This document shows positions 37,827-46,679 of a DNA stretch of 64,000 nt, in pieces (positions within the stretch are counted from its first letter, which is position 1; the number at the start of each line of letters is the position of its first letter). The notes under the pieces were generated by a model. That model had not been told where the DNA came from. It saw only the letters and a list, made by a program, of their open reading frames with translations, and did no database searches. Both the position numbers and the translations under genes were made by a program. Location: positions 76,868 through 140,867 of the forward strand of contig NZ_FOYV01000004.1 in the NCBI RefSeq assembly GCF_900115175.1, given 5' to 3'. This stretch comes from Marinobacter gudaonensis (GTDB lineage: Bacteria > Pseudomonadota > Gammaproteobacteria > Pseudomonadales > Oleiphilaceae).

Positions 37827-38219
37827 ATGAGTGAGATTCCCGCAGATCTGAAATACATCGAAACCCACCAGTGGGTTCGCGTCGCCGATGACGGCACCGC
37901 CACGGTCGGCATTACCGATTTCGCCCAGGAGCAGTTGGGCGATGTGGTGTACATCGGCGTGCCGGATGTGGGTGCCACGGTCAATGGTGGCGAGGAGGCC
38001 GGCGTGGCCGAGTCGGTGAAGTCGGCGTCGGATGTGTTCAGTCCGGTCACCGGCGAGGTCATCGAGGTGAATGAGAGCCTGGAGGATGAGCCGGAGAAGG
38101 TGAACGAGGATCCTTACGGCGATGGCTGGATGTTCAAGGTTAAGCTGGCCGACCTCGGTGAACTCGAGGGCCTGATGGATGCGACGGCCTATTCGGAGCA
38201 TGTGGCTGCCGAGCAATAA
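37827..38219 (+). CDS. gcvH: Glycine cleavage system H protein
   Basis: GcvH carries the lipoyl arm that shuttles aminomethyl groups between the P, T and L proteins. The lipoylation lysine is Lys65 in ESVKSASDV, within the family block GEEAGVAESVKSASD. WVRVADDGTATVGITDFAQEQLGDVVY forms the lipoyl-domain beta fold. Length 130 residues is normal. gcvT and gcvP are not beside it, so in this genome the system is split or lies elsewhere. It starts 33 bases after metR and is followed by a large inverted-repeat element. Confidence 0.96.
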   Translation: MSEIPADLKYIETHQWVRVADDGTATVGITDFAQEQLGDVVYIGVPDVGATVNGGEEAGVAESVKSASDVFSPVTGEVIEVNESLEDEPEKVNEDPYGDGWMFKVKLADLGELEGLMDATAYSEHVAAEQ

Positions 38220-38236
38220 TTGCAGGCGTGAGGGGA

Positions 38237-38343
38237 GGTCTGCCGGGGCAAGCCTCCCAAAACACGCTGTAAATACCTCCCTGTACGCTTGGCTCCGCCA
38301 TCCCTGGCTCCGCACAGTTTTGGGAGGCTTGCCCCGGCAGACC
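38237..38343. repeat. 107-bp inverted-repeat element with perfect 27-bp arms
   Basis: The left arm (38237-38263, starting GGTCTGCCGGGGC) is the exact reverse complement of the right arm (38317-38343, ending GCCCCGGCAGACC). The 53-base centre contains the smaller units TACCTCCCTGTACGC and two GGCTCCGC copies. No open reading frame is inside. It fills almost the whole gap between gcvH and rlmI. The mRNA would form a very stable hairpin. It looks like a dispersed palindromic element rather than a terminator, as no T-run follows. Confidence 0.9.
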
Positions 38344-38407
38344 GTCATGCTTCGGCGCCCGTTCCCGTTTCGATCCTACACCCTTTTGTTCTCTTCAGGT
38401 GGTCCTC

Positions 38408-39604
38408 ATGAATTTTCCGGTTCTGTATCTCCGTAAAGGCGCCGAGCGCCGTCTCCGTGCTGGCCATCTCTGGGTTTACAGCAACGAGGTGGACACCCGG
38501 CGCAGCCCGCTGGCCGATTTCGAGGCCGGCGTGCAGGCGGAGCTTCGGGCAGCCAATGACAAGGCCCTGGGCACGGTGTTTGTTAACCCCCATGCCCTGA
38601 TCTGTGGCCGGCTGATCAGCCGGGAAGCGGGACATGGTATGACACCGCAGCGGCTGACACACCGGATGGAAGCGGCACTGGCAATGCGTGAGAGGCTGTT
38701 TGACCGGCCGTTCTATCGGTGGGTCTACGGGGACAGCGACGGGCTGTCGGGGCTGGTGATTGACCGGTTCGATACCACGGTGGTGGTGCAGATTTCCACC
38801 GCCGGTATGGAGCTTATGAAGGACGCCATCGTGCGGGCGGTGCAGCGGCTGGCGCATCCGCAGGCCATTATTCTCAAGAACGATGGCAAGATGCGCAAGG
38901 TTGAGGGCCTGGACACCTACGTGGAGCAGGCGCACGGGCCCGAGGTCAGTCTGTTGGAAGTGGAGGAGAACGGGGTTCGGTTTCAGGTGCCCCTGGAGGG
39001 TGGCCAGAAGACAGGCTGGTTCTACGATCACCGGATGAACCGGGCGCGCCTTCAGGCCTACGCACCTGGCAAGCGGGTGCTGGACGTGTTCAGTTACGTG
39101 GGCGGCTGGGGTATTCAGGCGGCGTGTGCAGGCGCAACCCAGGTGACCTGTGTCGACAGCTCGGCCAGCGCCGTTGATTCAGTCCACCACAATGCCCGGC
39201 TGAATGGCCTCGACAATGTGGAAACCATCGAGGGCGACGCCTTCGACGCGCTGAAGGCGCTGGCGGAGGAGAAAGAGAAATACGACGTTGTGGTTCTGGA
39301 TCCGCCGGCACTGATTCCCCGGCGCCGGGACCAGAAGGCCGGCGAGGAGGCTTACGCCCGACTGAACCAGCTGGGGCTCCGGCTGTTGGAGCGGGATGGC
39401 ATCCTGGTCTCCGCCTCCTGCTCCATGCATCTCTCCCAGGAGAAGCTGGTAGACATCATCCGCGCCAGTGGACGGAAGATCGACCGCTTTGTCCAGCTGC
39501 TGGAGCAGGGCCACCAGGCGCCGGATCATCCGGTGATTCCCGGCATTCCGGAGACGGATTACATCAAATCCTTTTTCGTGCGTTCACTCACCGGATTCTT
39601 CTAG
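38408..39604 (+). CDS. rlmI: 23S rRNA m5C1962 methyltransferase
   Basis: RlmI methylates C1962 of 23S rRNA using SAM. The N-terminal PUA domain (YLRKGAERRLRAGHLWVYSNEV, residues about 6-27) precedes a Rossmann methyltransferase with VLDVFSYVGGWGIQAA near 228, VVVLDPPALIPRR near 298 and the catalytic-type SCSMHLSQE near 340. Length 398 residues matches E. coli (396). I use ATG 38408 with AGGTGG six bases upstream rather than the GTG at 38399. It is convergent with the HAD gene, with only eight bases between stops. Confidence 0.93.
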   Translation: MNFPVLYLRKGAERRLRAGHLWVYSNEVDTRRSPLADFEAGVQAELRAANDKALGTVFVNPHALICGRLISREAGHGMTPQRLTHRMEAALAMRERLFDRPFYRWVYGDSDGLSGLVIDRFDTTVVVQISTAGMELMKDAIVRAVQRLAHPQAIILKNDGKMRKVEGLDTYVEQAHGPEVSLLEVEENGVRFQVPLEGGQKTGWFYDHRMNRARLQAYAPGKRVLDVFSYVGGWGIQAACAGATQVTCVDSSASAVDSVHHNARLNGLDNVETIEGDAFDALKALAEEKEKYDVVVLDPPALIPRRRDQKAGEEAYARLNQLGLRLLERDGILVSASCSMHLSQEKLVDIIRASGRKIDRFVQLLEQGHQAPDHPVIPGIPETDYIKSFFVRSLTGFF

Positions 39605-39612
39605 GCAGGCCG

Positions 39613-40269
39613 TTAGTCCCTGAGCGACATCACCTTCCAGCCCTGGTCCCGGGCAAACTTTTCCAGTCTGGGGTCCGGGTCCACGGCCACCGGGTTGTCG
39701 ACTTTCTGCAGCAGCGGCAGGTCGTTGTGGGAGTCGCTGTAGAACCAGGCGCCGTCCAGCGTCCGATTGTAGGCTTCCAGCCAGTCGTACAGCCGCGTTA
39801 CCTTGCCGTCCTGGAAGCTGGGAGTGCCGGCTACTTCCCCGGTGAACTGGCCGTTGATCAGCTCCGGATCGGTCGCAATCAGGTGCTCAATACCCAGCGC
39901 TTCAGCGATGGGTTCGGTCACAAAGCGGTTGGTGGCAGTAATGATCATCAGTGTGTGGCCCAGGGCCCTGTGGCTGTCCAGCAGGGTTTTGGCGCTGGCC
40001 AGCATCATTGGCTTCACTTTCTTCTCCATGAAGCGCTCGCGCCAGGTCAGGAGGTCGTCCATGCGGTTACGCGCCAGCGGCTGCAGGGCAAAGCCGAGGT
40101 AGTGAAGGATATCGAGCTCTCCGTTCAGGTACTCCTCGTAGAACCGGTCGTTGGCCTGCCGGTATTCCTCGGCATCCACAATGCCTTCCTCCACGAGAAA
40201 CTCGCCCCAGGCGTGGTCGCTGTCACCGGCCAGAAGGGTGTTGTCCAGATCGAAAATTGCGAGCGTCAA
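39613..40269 (-). CDS. HAD-superfamily IB phosphatase
   Basis: A SerB-like HAD hydrolase of unknown substrate. Motif I is DLDNTLL at residues 7-13, motif II IITATNRF near 107, and motif III/IV YSDSHNDLPLL near 182. At 218 residues it matches the Pseudomonas HAD proteins that open with FDLDNTLL and SDHAWG. I chose the TTG at 40269, which has GGAGG seven bases upstream; a GTG at 40290 with no ribosome site would add seven residues. It diverges from rppH across about 170 bases. Confidence 0.85.
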   Translation of the reverse strand: MTLAIFDLDNTLLAGDSDHAWGEFLVEEGIVDAEEYRQANDRFYEEYLNGELDILHYLGFALQPLARNRMDDLLTWRERFMEKKVKPMMLASAKTLLDSHRALGHTLMIITATNRFVTEPIAEALGIEHLIATDPELINGQFTGEVAGTPSFQDGKVTRLYDWLEAYNRTLDGAWFYSDSHNDLPLLQKVDNPVAVDPDPRLEKFARDQGWKVMSLRD

Positions 40270-40441
40270 GCGGGTACCTCCAACGGTCACGGGGGTTGCA
40301 AGGAAACGCCAAGTCTACCACGACCTGTCATCATCGGCTGCGTTTGCCGAACCCTTGGGATTCTGTAAGAATGAGAGCAACTTGGATAAATCCGACCGGT
40401 GAATTTTTGACCGGTCCACCGACTTTTAAGAGGACTGTGCC

Positions 40442-40972
40442 GTGATCGATTCAGACGGTTTCAGACCCAACGTCGGAATCATTCTGGCCAACCACAGAGG
40501 CGAAGTGCTCTGGGCAAGGCGAATAGGGCAGGACTCCTGGCAGTTCCCTCAGGGTGGCATCAAGCACGACGAATCCCCCGAGGATGCACTGTACCGGGAG
40601 CTTGGAGAGGAGGTCGGCCTGAGTGCCAGTGATGTGGAAATCATCAGTTGCACCCGGGGCTGGCTGAGGTATCGACTCCCCAGGAGAATGGTACGCCAGA
40701 ACTCGCACCCGGTTTGTGTGGGCCAAAAACAGAAATGGTTCCTGCTGAGGATGTTATCGCCAGACGCGCGGGTGTGCGTGGATGGCACCGATTCACCGGA
40801 GTTCGACGGATGGCAGTGGGTCAGCTACTGGTATCCGTTGGGTCAGGTGGTTTCATTCAAGCGTGAAGTGTATCGACGCGCGCTGAGAGAGCTTGCGCCG
40901 CGACTGTTCTATAACATGGACCAGTGGCACCGAGCCGAGCAGAACCAGCGCTTAAAGGAACACCAGAAATGA
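40442..40972 (+). CDS. rppH: RNA pyrophosphohydrolase
   Basis: RppH removes pyrophosphate from 5'-triphosphate RNA and so starts mRNA decay by RNase E. The start [23 protein letters not shown] is typical, and the Nudix box spans residues 38-60 (G-x5-E-x7-RELGEEVGL). Length 176 residues. It begins with GTG at 40442 preceded by AAGAGGA. ptsP follows 15 bases downstream, the same pair as in E. coli (nudH-ptsP), so one operon is likely. Confidence 0.96.
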   Translation: MIDSDGFRPNVGIILANHRGEVLWARRIGQDSWQFPQGGIKHDESPEDALYRELGEEVGLSASDVEIISCTRGWLRYRLPRRMVRQNSHPVCVGQKQKWFLLRMLSPDARVCVDGTDSPEFDGWQWVSYWYPLGQVVSFKREVYRRALRELAPRLFYNMDQWHRAEQNQRLKEHQK

Positions 40973-40987
40973 CGGACTGACACCGCC

Positions 40988-43294
40988 ATGCTGAGCATTC
41001 TGCGAAGTCTTGTACAAGAGGTAAACAGCGCCCGCGATCTGCAGGAGGCGCTGGATATCATTGTATCGCGGGTGCAGAAAGCCATGGGCACGGAAGTCTG
41101 TTCCGTTTACCTGCTGGATCCGGCCACCAACCGTTACATCCTCATGGCCACCGAGGGTCTCTACCGCAAGGCGGTGGGGCAGGTCAGCCTGGCGTACTCC
41201 GAAGGCCTGGTGGGCCTGGTGGGCTCCCGGGAGGAACCCATCAACCTCGAAGATGCGCCCTCGCATCCACGTTACCGCTATTTCCCCGAGACCGGGGAGG
41301 AACGCTTTCGCTCGTTCCTGGGTGTGCCCATCATTCACCATCGTCGGGTGCTGGGTGTGCTGGTGGTGCAGCAGCGGGAGAGTTCCCGCTGCTTTGATGA
41401 GGGCGAAGAGGCCTTTCTGGTCACCGTCTCTGCCCAACTGGCCGGCGTGATTGCCCACAGTGAAGCCACCGGCGCCATCAGCGGCCTGTCCCTGACAGGT
41501 GAAGAGGCTCACGACGTCAGCTTTAACGGCGTGCCGGGTGCTCCGGGGGTGGCCATTGGCCAGAGCGTGGTGGTCTATCCCGCCGCCGACCTTGATGTGG
41601 TTCCCGAGAAGCCGACAGACGACGTAGACCAGGAACTGGAGTTGTTCCATGCCGCGGTCACCGCGGTGCGCGAGGACATCGAGCGAGTGGCGAAGCGCCT
41701 GGCGTCTCAGCTGCGCCCGGAAGAGCAGGCGCTGTTTGATGTCTACCTGAGGATGCTCGGTGACGACGCCTTGCCTGGCGAGGTGGCCAACAAGATACGC
41801 GAAGGGATCTGGGCCCAGGGCGCCCTGAAACAGGTGGTCCAGCAGTACGTGCGCCACTTCGAAATGATGGACGACCATTACCTGCAGGAACGGGCCGTGG
41901 ATATCCGCGACCTGGGCCGGCGCCTGCTGTCCCACCTCCAGGAAGGTGAACAGAAGCACCTGAACTACCCGGAGCGGACGGTTCTGGTCAGCGAGGAACT
42001 GACCCCCGCCATGCTCGGTGAAGTGCCCAAGGGGCAGTTGGTGGGCCTGGTGTCGGTGAAAGGTTCGAGTAACTCCCATGTGGCGATTCTTGCCAGGGCG
42101 ATGGGTGTGCCCACGGTCATGGGCCTGGTCGACATTCCGGTAAACCAGCTCGATGGCAAGGAACTGATTGTTGATGGCTTCGAGGGCCAGATTTTTGCTT
42201 CGCCGTCGGCAGATTTGCGCTCCTTTTACCAGGCGATCTGCGATGAAGAAGATGAGCTGATTCGCGGCCTGGAAGTGCTCAAGGACAAGCCCTGCGAGAC
42301 CACGGATCACCACCGGGTCTCAATGCTGGTGAACACCGGCCTGATGACCGACGTGGTCCGGTCGCTCTCCAACGGTGCCGAGGGCATTGGCCTGTACCGC
42401 ACCGAAGTTCCGTTCATGATCAAGGATCGCTTTCCTTCGGAGCAGGAGCAACGGGAGTATTACCGGGAGCAGTTGGAGGCGTTTGCCCCTAACCCCGTCA
42501 CCATGCGTACCCTGGATATCGGTGGCGACAAGGCGCTCACCTACTTCCCCATACAGGAGGAAAACCCGTTCCTCGGGTGGCGCGGCATTCGTGTGACGCT
42601 CGACCATCCGGAGATCTTCCTGGTGCAGGTGCGGGCCATGCTCAAGGCCAGTGAAGGACTCAACAACCTGCAGATCATGCTTCCGATGATTTCCAACATT
42701 TCGGAGGTGGAGGAATCTCTGCACCTGATCTACCGGGTGTATCACGAGGTTCGGGAAGAAGGGTATGAGATCCACATGCCGAAGGTCGGTGTGATGGTGG
42801 AGGTTCCAGCGGCGGTCTATCAGATTCGTGAGCTCGCTGACCGGGTGGACTTCCTGTCGGTGGGCTCCAACGACCTCACCCAGTATTTGCTGGCGGTGGA
42901 CCGCAACAACCCCAGGGTGGCGCAGCTCTATCATTCCTACCATCCTGCCGTGCTGCAGGCGCTGGTGCGCATAGCCCAGGATGCTCATTCGGTGGGCAAG
43001 CCGGTGGGTATCTGTGGAGAGCTGGCCGGTGATCCCGGCGGCGCCCTGTTATTGATGGCCATGGGTTACGACTCGCTTTCCATGAACGCCGCCAGCCTGC
43101 CGAAGGTCAAGTCGGTGATTCGCAGCGTGAGCCGGGAATGGGCAATTCAGCTCCTCGAGGATGTGCTATTGCTGGATTCGCCACACGTGATCAAGAGCTG
43201 TGTCGATCTCGCCCTGAGAAATGCCGGTTTTGGCCGCTACCTGCGCCCCGGCAAGTCCACGGCCATGGCGGTGTCGGAAGCGGCGGTTTCCTGA
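40988..43294 (+). CDS. ptsP: Nitrogen PTS enzyme I (EI-Ntr)
   Basis: EI-Ntr takes phosphate from PEP and passes it to NPr and EIIA-Ntr in the regulatory nitrogen PTS. Residues about 16-150 form a GAF domain that senses glutamine and alpha-ketoglutarate in E. coli. The PEP-utilising domains follow: the phosphorylated His364 in SSNSHVAILARAMGVP, then GIGLYRTEVPFM, TMRTLDIGGDKAL and the C-terminal SVGSNDLTQYLLAVDRNN and GICGELAGDP. Length 768 residues is normal. The partner ptsN and npr genes are not in the window. Confidence 0.97.
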   Translation: MLSILRSLVQEVNSARDLQEALDIIVSRVQKAMGTEVCSVYLLDPATNRYILMATEGLYRKAVGQVSLAYSEGLVGLVGSREEPINLEDAPSHPRYRYFPETGEERFRSFLGVPIIHHRRVLGVLVVQQRESSRCFDEGEEAFLVTVSAQLAGVIAHSEATGAISGLSLTGEEAHDVSFNGVPGAPGVAIGQSVVVYPAADLDVVPEKPTDDVDQELELFHAAVTAVREDIERVAKRLASQLRPEEQALFDVYLRMLGDDALPGEVANKIREGIWAQGALKQVVQQYVRHFEMMDDHYLQERAVDIRDLGRRLLSHLQEGEQKHLNYPERTVLVSEELTPAMLGEVPKGQLVGLVSVKGSSNSHVAILARAMGVPTVMGLVDIPVNQLDGKELIVDGFEGQIFASPSADLRSFYQAICDEEDELIRGLEVLKDKPCETTDHHRVSMLVNTGLMTDVVRSLSNGAEGIGLYRTEVPFMIKDRFPSEQEQREYYREQLEAFAPNPVTMRTLDIGGDKALTYFPIQEENPFLGWRGIRVTLDHPEIFLVQVRAMLKASEGLNNLQIMLPMISNISEVEESLHLIYRVYHEVREEGYEIHMPKVGVMVEVPAAVYQIRELADRVDFLSVGSNDLTQYLLAVDRNNPRVAQLYHSYHPAVLQALVRIAQDAHSVGKPVGICGELAGDPGGALLLMAMGYDSLSMNAASLPKVKSVIRSVSREWAIQLLEDVLLLDSPHVIKSCVDLALRNAGFGRYLRPGKSTAMAVSEAAVS

Positions 43295-43415
43295 GTGTTG
43301 GCGGATTTTCCGGCAATATAGGGTGTGAACTCTAAAACCGGTTGTTATCTTGTTACCTGAAGTATCCGGTGGCCCTCGATACGGGCCCGCATTTTCATCC
43401 GGAAAAAGGAAGGCT

Positions 43416-44657
43416 ATGACGTCGCCAACTGATCCTCAATCCGCTCCCCGCATTGGGCTGGCCCTCGGTGGCGGCGGCCCGTTGGGGGGTATCTACGAGA
43501 TCGGAGCCCTGCGGGCCCTGGATGAGGCCCTCGACGGTCTCGACTTCAACAACATCGATGTCTACGTTGGCGTTAATGCCGGGTCCTTTGTCGCTGCTAA
43601 CCTGGCTAACCAGATGACCACGGCGCAGCTCTGCCGAATATTCGTGCGTAACGAAGCCGAGGTGCATCCGTTCCATCCGGAAGTGTTCTATCGCCCGGCG
43701 TTCCGTGAAATTGGCAGCCGGTTGCTGGCGGTGCCGGGCTTGCTTGCCACCGCCATGAGCCGCTTCATCAACAACCCGTACGACCAGAGCCTGCTTGAGG
43801 CCATGACTATCCTGGCCCAGGCGGCACCGGCGGGCCTGTTCGATAACGAGGGGCTGCACGAGTACCTCAAGCGGGCCTTTACCATGCTGGGTCGTACCAA
43901 CGACTTCCGCCAGCTCAAGCGCAGCCTCTACATTGTGGCGGCGGATGTCGAGAGCACCGAGGCGGTCTGTTTTGGCGCACCGGGCTTTGATCACGTGCCC
44001 ATTTCCAGGGCCATCCAGGCCAGTACCTCGTCACCCGGGCTCTACGTACCGGTGGATATTGACGGTCGCTATTATGTGGATGGAACCCTGCGCAAGGGAC
44101 TGCACGCCTCCGTGGCCTTCGAGGACGGCGCGGATCTGGTGTTTGCGGTCAACCCGCAGGTGCCGATAGACGCCAGTGCCGCCGTGCGGGCCGGCTCCAT
44201 GAAGCCCGGAGAGCTTACTCGTTCAGGTATGCCGAACCTGCTTTCGCAGACGTTCCGGACCATGGTCTACTCCAGAATGCAGTCGGGTATTGCCCAGTAT
44301 GCGAGGGATTACCCCGACAAGGACATACTGCTGTTCGAGCCGACACGGGATGACGCCAAGCTGTTCTTCTCCAATGTGTTCAGCTTCCAGTCCAGGCGAA
44401 TGGTGTGTGAGCACGCGTACCAGATGACGCGCCGGGATCTGTTGGAGCGGGCTGACCAGCTGGAACCTCGGCTGGCCAAATACGGCATCACCCTGAGACG
44501 GGATCGTCTGGAAGACGAGCAACGAACCATCAGTACCAGCCTTTACGGTGAAATGCTGCCGCTTTATGTGGCCAAGGGGAGGAAGAGGAAGGCCGACAAG
44601 GGCAAGCTGGCCTCAGGGCTGGAGAACGTGACCCACCTTTTCTCTAAGGCTGAATAA
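43416..44657 (+). CDS. Patatin-like protein lacking the nucleophile serine
   Basis: Patatin-family lipases use a Ser-Asp dyad. The glycine-rich oxyanion loop is present (LALGGGGPLGGIYEIGALRAL, residues about 16-36). The nucleophile elbow, normally GxSxG, reads GVNAG with Asn54 instead of serine (codon AAT at 43575-43577). The second motif is D222-G-T in YYVDGTLRKG. The later part is charged, with a Lys/Arg-rich tail. Length 413 residues from ATG 43416, which has AAAAAGGAAGG upstream. No signal peptide is seen. It may be a non-catalytic or altered enzyme; neighbours give no hint. Confidence 0.85.
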   Translation: MTSPTDPQSAPRIGLALGGGGPLGGIYEIGALRALDEALDGLDFNNIDVYVGVNAGSFVAANLANQMTTAQLCRIFVRNEAEVHPFHPEVFYRPAFREIGSRLLAVPGLLATAMSRFINNPYDQSLLEAMTILAQAAPAGLFDNEGLHEYLKRAFTMLGRTNDFRQLKRSLYIVAADVESTEAVCFGAPGFDHVPISRAIQASTSSPGLYVPVDIDGRYYVDGTLRKGLHASVAFEDGADLVFAVNPQVPIDASAAVRAGSMKPGELTRSGMPNLLSQTFRTMVYSRMQSGIAQYARDYPDKDILLFEPTRDDAKLFFSNVFSFQSRRMVCEHAYQMTRRDLLERADQLEPRLAKYGITLRRDRLEDEQRTISTSLYGEMLPLYVAKGRKRKADKGKLASGLENVTHLFSKAE

Positions 44658-44666
44658 TTCGGGTTG

Positions 44667-44693
44667 GGGCCGGAGCGCGGTTGGCTCCGGCCC
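44667..44693. terminator. Perfect 10-bp hairpin between convergent patatin and hslU genes
   Basis: GGGCCGGAGC (44667-44676) pairs with GCTCCGGCCC (44684-44693) over seven bases. There is no T-run, so it may act as a 3'-end stabiliser or a weak two-way terminator. Confidence 0.45.
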
Positions 44694-44703
44694 GGCTTCC
44701 GGC

Positions 44704-46032
44704 TTACAGAATATAGCGACTCAGGTCCTCGTCCTCGGACAACTCGCCCAACTTTTCGTCCACGTAGTCAGCGGTCACCTCGAAGGTGTCGGTCACCTGG
44801 TCACCGGCATCGAAAGACAGGGTCTCCAGCAGTCGCTCCAGTACCGTATGAAGGCGTCGCGCCCCGATGTTCTCGGTGCTCTCGTTAACCTTCCAGGCCA
44901 CTTCGGCAATCCTGGCAATGGCATCCTCGCCAAAGGTCAGCTTCACGCCCTCGGTGGCCATCAGCGCCTCGTATTGCTGAACCAGTGAGGCGTCCGGTTC
45001 GGTCAGAATGCGTTTGAAATCCTCCGGTGTCAGGGCCTGAAGTTCCACGCGAATCGGCAGACGGCCCTGCAGTTCCGGAATCAGATCCGACGGCTTGGAC
45101 AGGTGGAAGGCGCCCGAAGCGATAAACAGTATGTGGTCGGTGCGGACCGCGCCGTATTTGGTGCTCACCGTGCTGCCTTCGATCAGGGGCAGCAGGTCCC
45201 GCTGTACGCCCTCCCGAGAGACGTCCGAGGAGGTGTTTTCCGAACGCTTGGCCACCTTGTCGATCTCGTCGATAAACACGATGCCATTCTGTTCCACAGC
45301 CTGGATGGCCTTCTGCTTGATCTCTTCCTCGTTGACCAGCTTCGCGGCTTCTTCTTCCTTGACCCGCTTCAGGGCGTCCGACACCTTCATCTTGCGAGTC
45401 TTGCGCTTGTCCGAGGAGAGGCTGGAGAACATGTTCTGCAGCTGGCTGGTCATCTCCTCCATCCCCGGCGGTGCCATGATCTCGACGCCGGCGCCGGAGT
45501 TGCGGAGGTCAATCTCGATCTCCTTGTCGTCCAGTTCACCTTCGCGGAGTTTCTTCCGGAACAGTTGGCGTGTCGAGGAGTCGGAGCTGCGCTGGCTGTC
45601 CTCTCCGAAGTCCCGGGGTGGCGGAATCAGGGCATCGAGAATGCGTTCTTCCGCGGCATCCAGCGCCCGGTTCTCGTGCCGCTTCATCTCCGCTTCTCGA
45701 AGCATCTTGATGGCCATGTCAGCGAGATCCCGAACAATGGATTCCACATCACGGCCAACATAGCCTACTTCGGTGAATTTGGTGGCTTCCACCTTCAGGA
45801 AGGGCGCATCGGCCAACTTGGCCAGACGCCGGGCGATTTCGGTTTTGCCGACACCGGTGGGGCCGATCATCAGAATGTTCTTGGGGGTAATCTCTTCGCG
45901 CAGGCTGCTGTCGAGCTGCATCCGGCGCCAGCGGTTACGCAGGGCGATGGCCACCGCCCGTTTTGCTTCTTCCTGGCCCACGATGTGTTTGTTGAGCTCG
46001 TGGACAATCTCACGGGGAGTCATTGCAGACAT
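44704..46032 (-). CDS. hslU: ATP-dependent protease ATPase subunit HslU
   Basis: HslU is the AAA+ unfoldase that feeds substrates to HslV in the cytosol. Walker A is GPTGVGKT at residues 57-64, Walker [11 protein letters not shown] near 250, and the pore motif GYVGRDVE near 90. The family-specific I domain occupies about 110-240. The C-terminus DEDLSRYIL is the conserved tail that inserts into HslV. Length 442 residues. The ATG at 46032 has GGAG upstream, 12 bases after hslV; Met4 is an alternative. Confidence 0.98.
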   Translation of the reverse strand: MSAMTPREIVHELNKHIVGQEEAKRAVAIALRNRWRRMQLDSSLREEITPKNILMIGPTGVGKTEIARRLAKLADAPFLKVEATKFTEVGYVGRDVESIVRDLADMAIKMLREAEMKRHENRALDAAEERILDALIPPPRDFGEDSQRSSDSSTRQLFRKKLREGELDDKEIEIDLRNSGAGVEIMAPPGMEEMTSQLQNMFSSLSSDKRKTRKMKVSDALKRVKEEEAAKLVNEEEIKQKAIQAVEQNGIVFIDEIDKVAKRSENTSSDVSREGVQRDLLPLIEGSTVSTKYGAVRTDHILFIASGAFHLSKPSDLIPELQGRLPIRVELQALTPEDFKRILTEPDASLVQQYEALMATEGVKLTFGEDAIARIAEVAWKVNESTENIGARRLHTVLERLLETLSFDAGDQVTDTFEVTADYVDEKLGELSEDEDLSRYIL

Positions 46033-46044
46033 GGTCGCTCCGGA

Positions 46045-46575
46045 TCACTCGTTGGCAGAGAGCACTTCAAGGGTGCGATTGTGGTTGGTGTAGATGCAGA
46101 TGTCGGCGGCAATATCCAGGCCCTTCTCGACAATCTCGTGGGCAGACAGGTCGGTATTCTCAAGCAGGGCCCGAGCTGATGCCTGGGCAAAAGGGCCGCC
46201 GGAGCCAATGGCAATCAGGCCCTGTTCCGGCTCAATGACATCACCATTGCCGGTTATGATCAGGGATGCGGTCTTGTCGGCCACCGCCAACAAGGCCTCC
46301 AGTCTGCGAAGGGCCCGGTCGGTGCGCCAGTCCTTCGCAAGTTCGACGGCAGCCCGGGTCAGGTTGCCCTGGTGTTTCTCCAGCTGGGCCTCGAAGCGCT
46401 CAAACAGGGTGAAGGCGTCCGCCGTCCCGCCGGCAAAACCGGCAATTACTTTGCCGTTGTAGAGGCGGCGTACCTTTCGGGCATTGCCCTTCATCACGGT
46501 GTTCCCCAGGGAAACCTGGCCGTCGCCACCCATGGCAACTTCGTCATCACGTCGGACCGACAGAATGGTAGTCAT
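46045..46575 (-). CDS. hslV: ATP-dependent protease peptidase subunit HslV
   Basis: HslV is the threonine peptidase of the HslVU complex, a bacterial relative of proteasome beta subunits. The mature N-terminus is TTILSVRR after Met removal, with the nucleophile Thr2. [22 protein letters not shown] near 40 and [21 protein letters not shown] near 120 are diagnostic. Length 176 residues, as in E. coli. hslV precedes hslU, as usual. The heat-shock-type promoter at 46615-46642 lies directly upstream. Confidence 0.98.
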   Translation of the reverse strand: MTTILSVRRDDEVAMGGDGQVSLGNTVMKGNARKVRRLYNGKVIAGFAGGTADAFTLFERFEAQLEKHQGNLTRAAVELAKDWRTDRALRRLEALLAVADKTASLIITGNGDVIEPEQGLIAIGSGGPFAQASARALLENTDLSAHEIVEKGLDIAADICIYTNHNRTLEVLSANE

Positions 46576-46614
46576 TTGGGCTCCAATTGCCTGATTGAAA
46601 TTGGTATCCCGTTG

Positions 46615-46642
46615 TTATGGAGGCGGGTGGTACGAATTCAAG
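46615..46642 (-). promoter_or_regulatory. Sigma-32 (heat shock) promoter of hslVU
   Basis: On the minus strand CTTGAA (complement of 46637-46642) is followed after 14 bases by CTCCATAA (complement of 46615-46622), close to the sigma-32 consensus CTTGAA-N13-15-CCCCAT. It is about 40 bases before the hslV start, and hslVU is a classical heat-shock operon. Confidence 0.75.
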
Positions 46643-46679
46643 GAGGGTGGATGCGAGCGTGTCGGATCAACCCTCCTTG
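46639..46679 (-). terminator. Hairpin joining the ftsN-like 3' end and the hslV promoter
   Basis: Perfect 10-base arms (46639-46648 and 46670-46679) enclose 21 bases. The upstream arm encodes the last codons of the ftsN-like gene, and the other arm overlaps the -35 box of the hslV promoter. No T-run follows, so factor-independent termination is doubtful. Confidence 0.45.
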
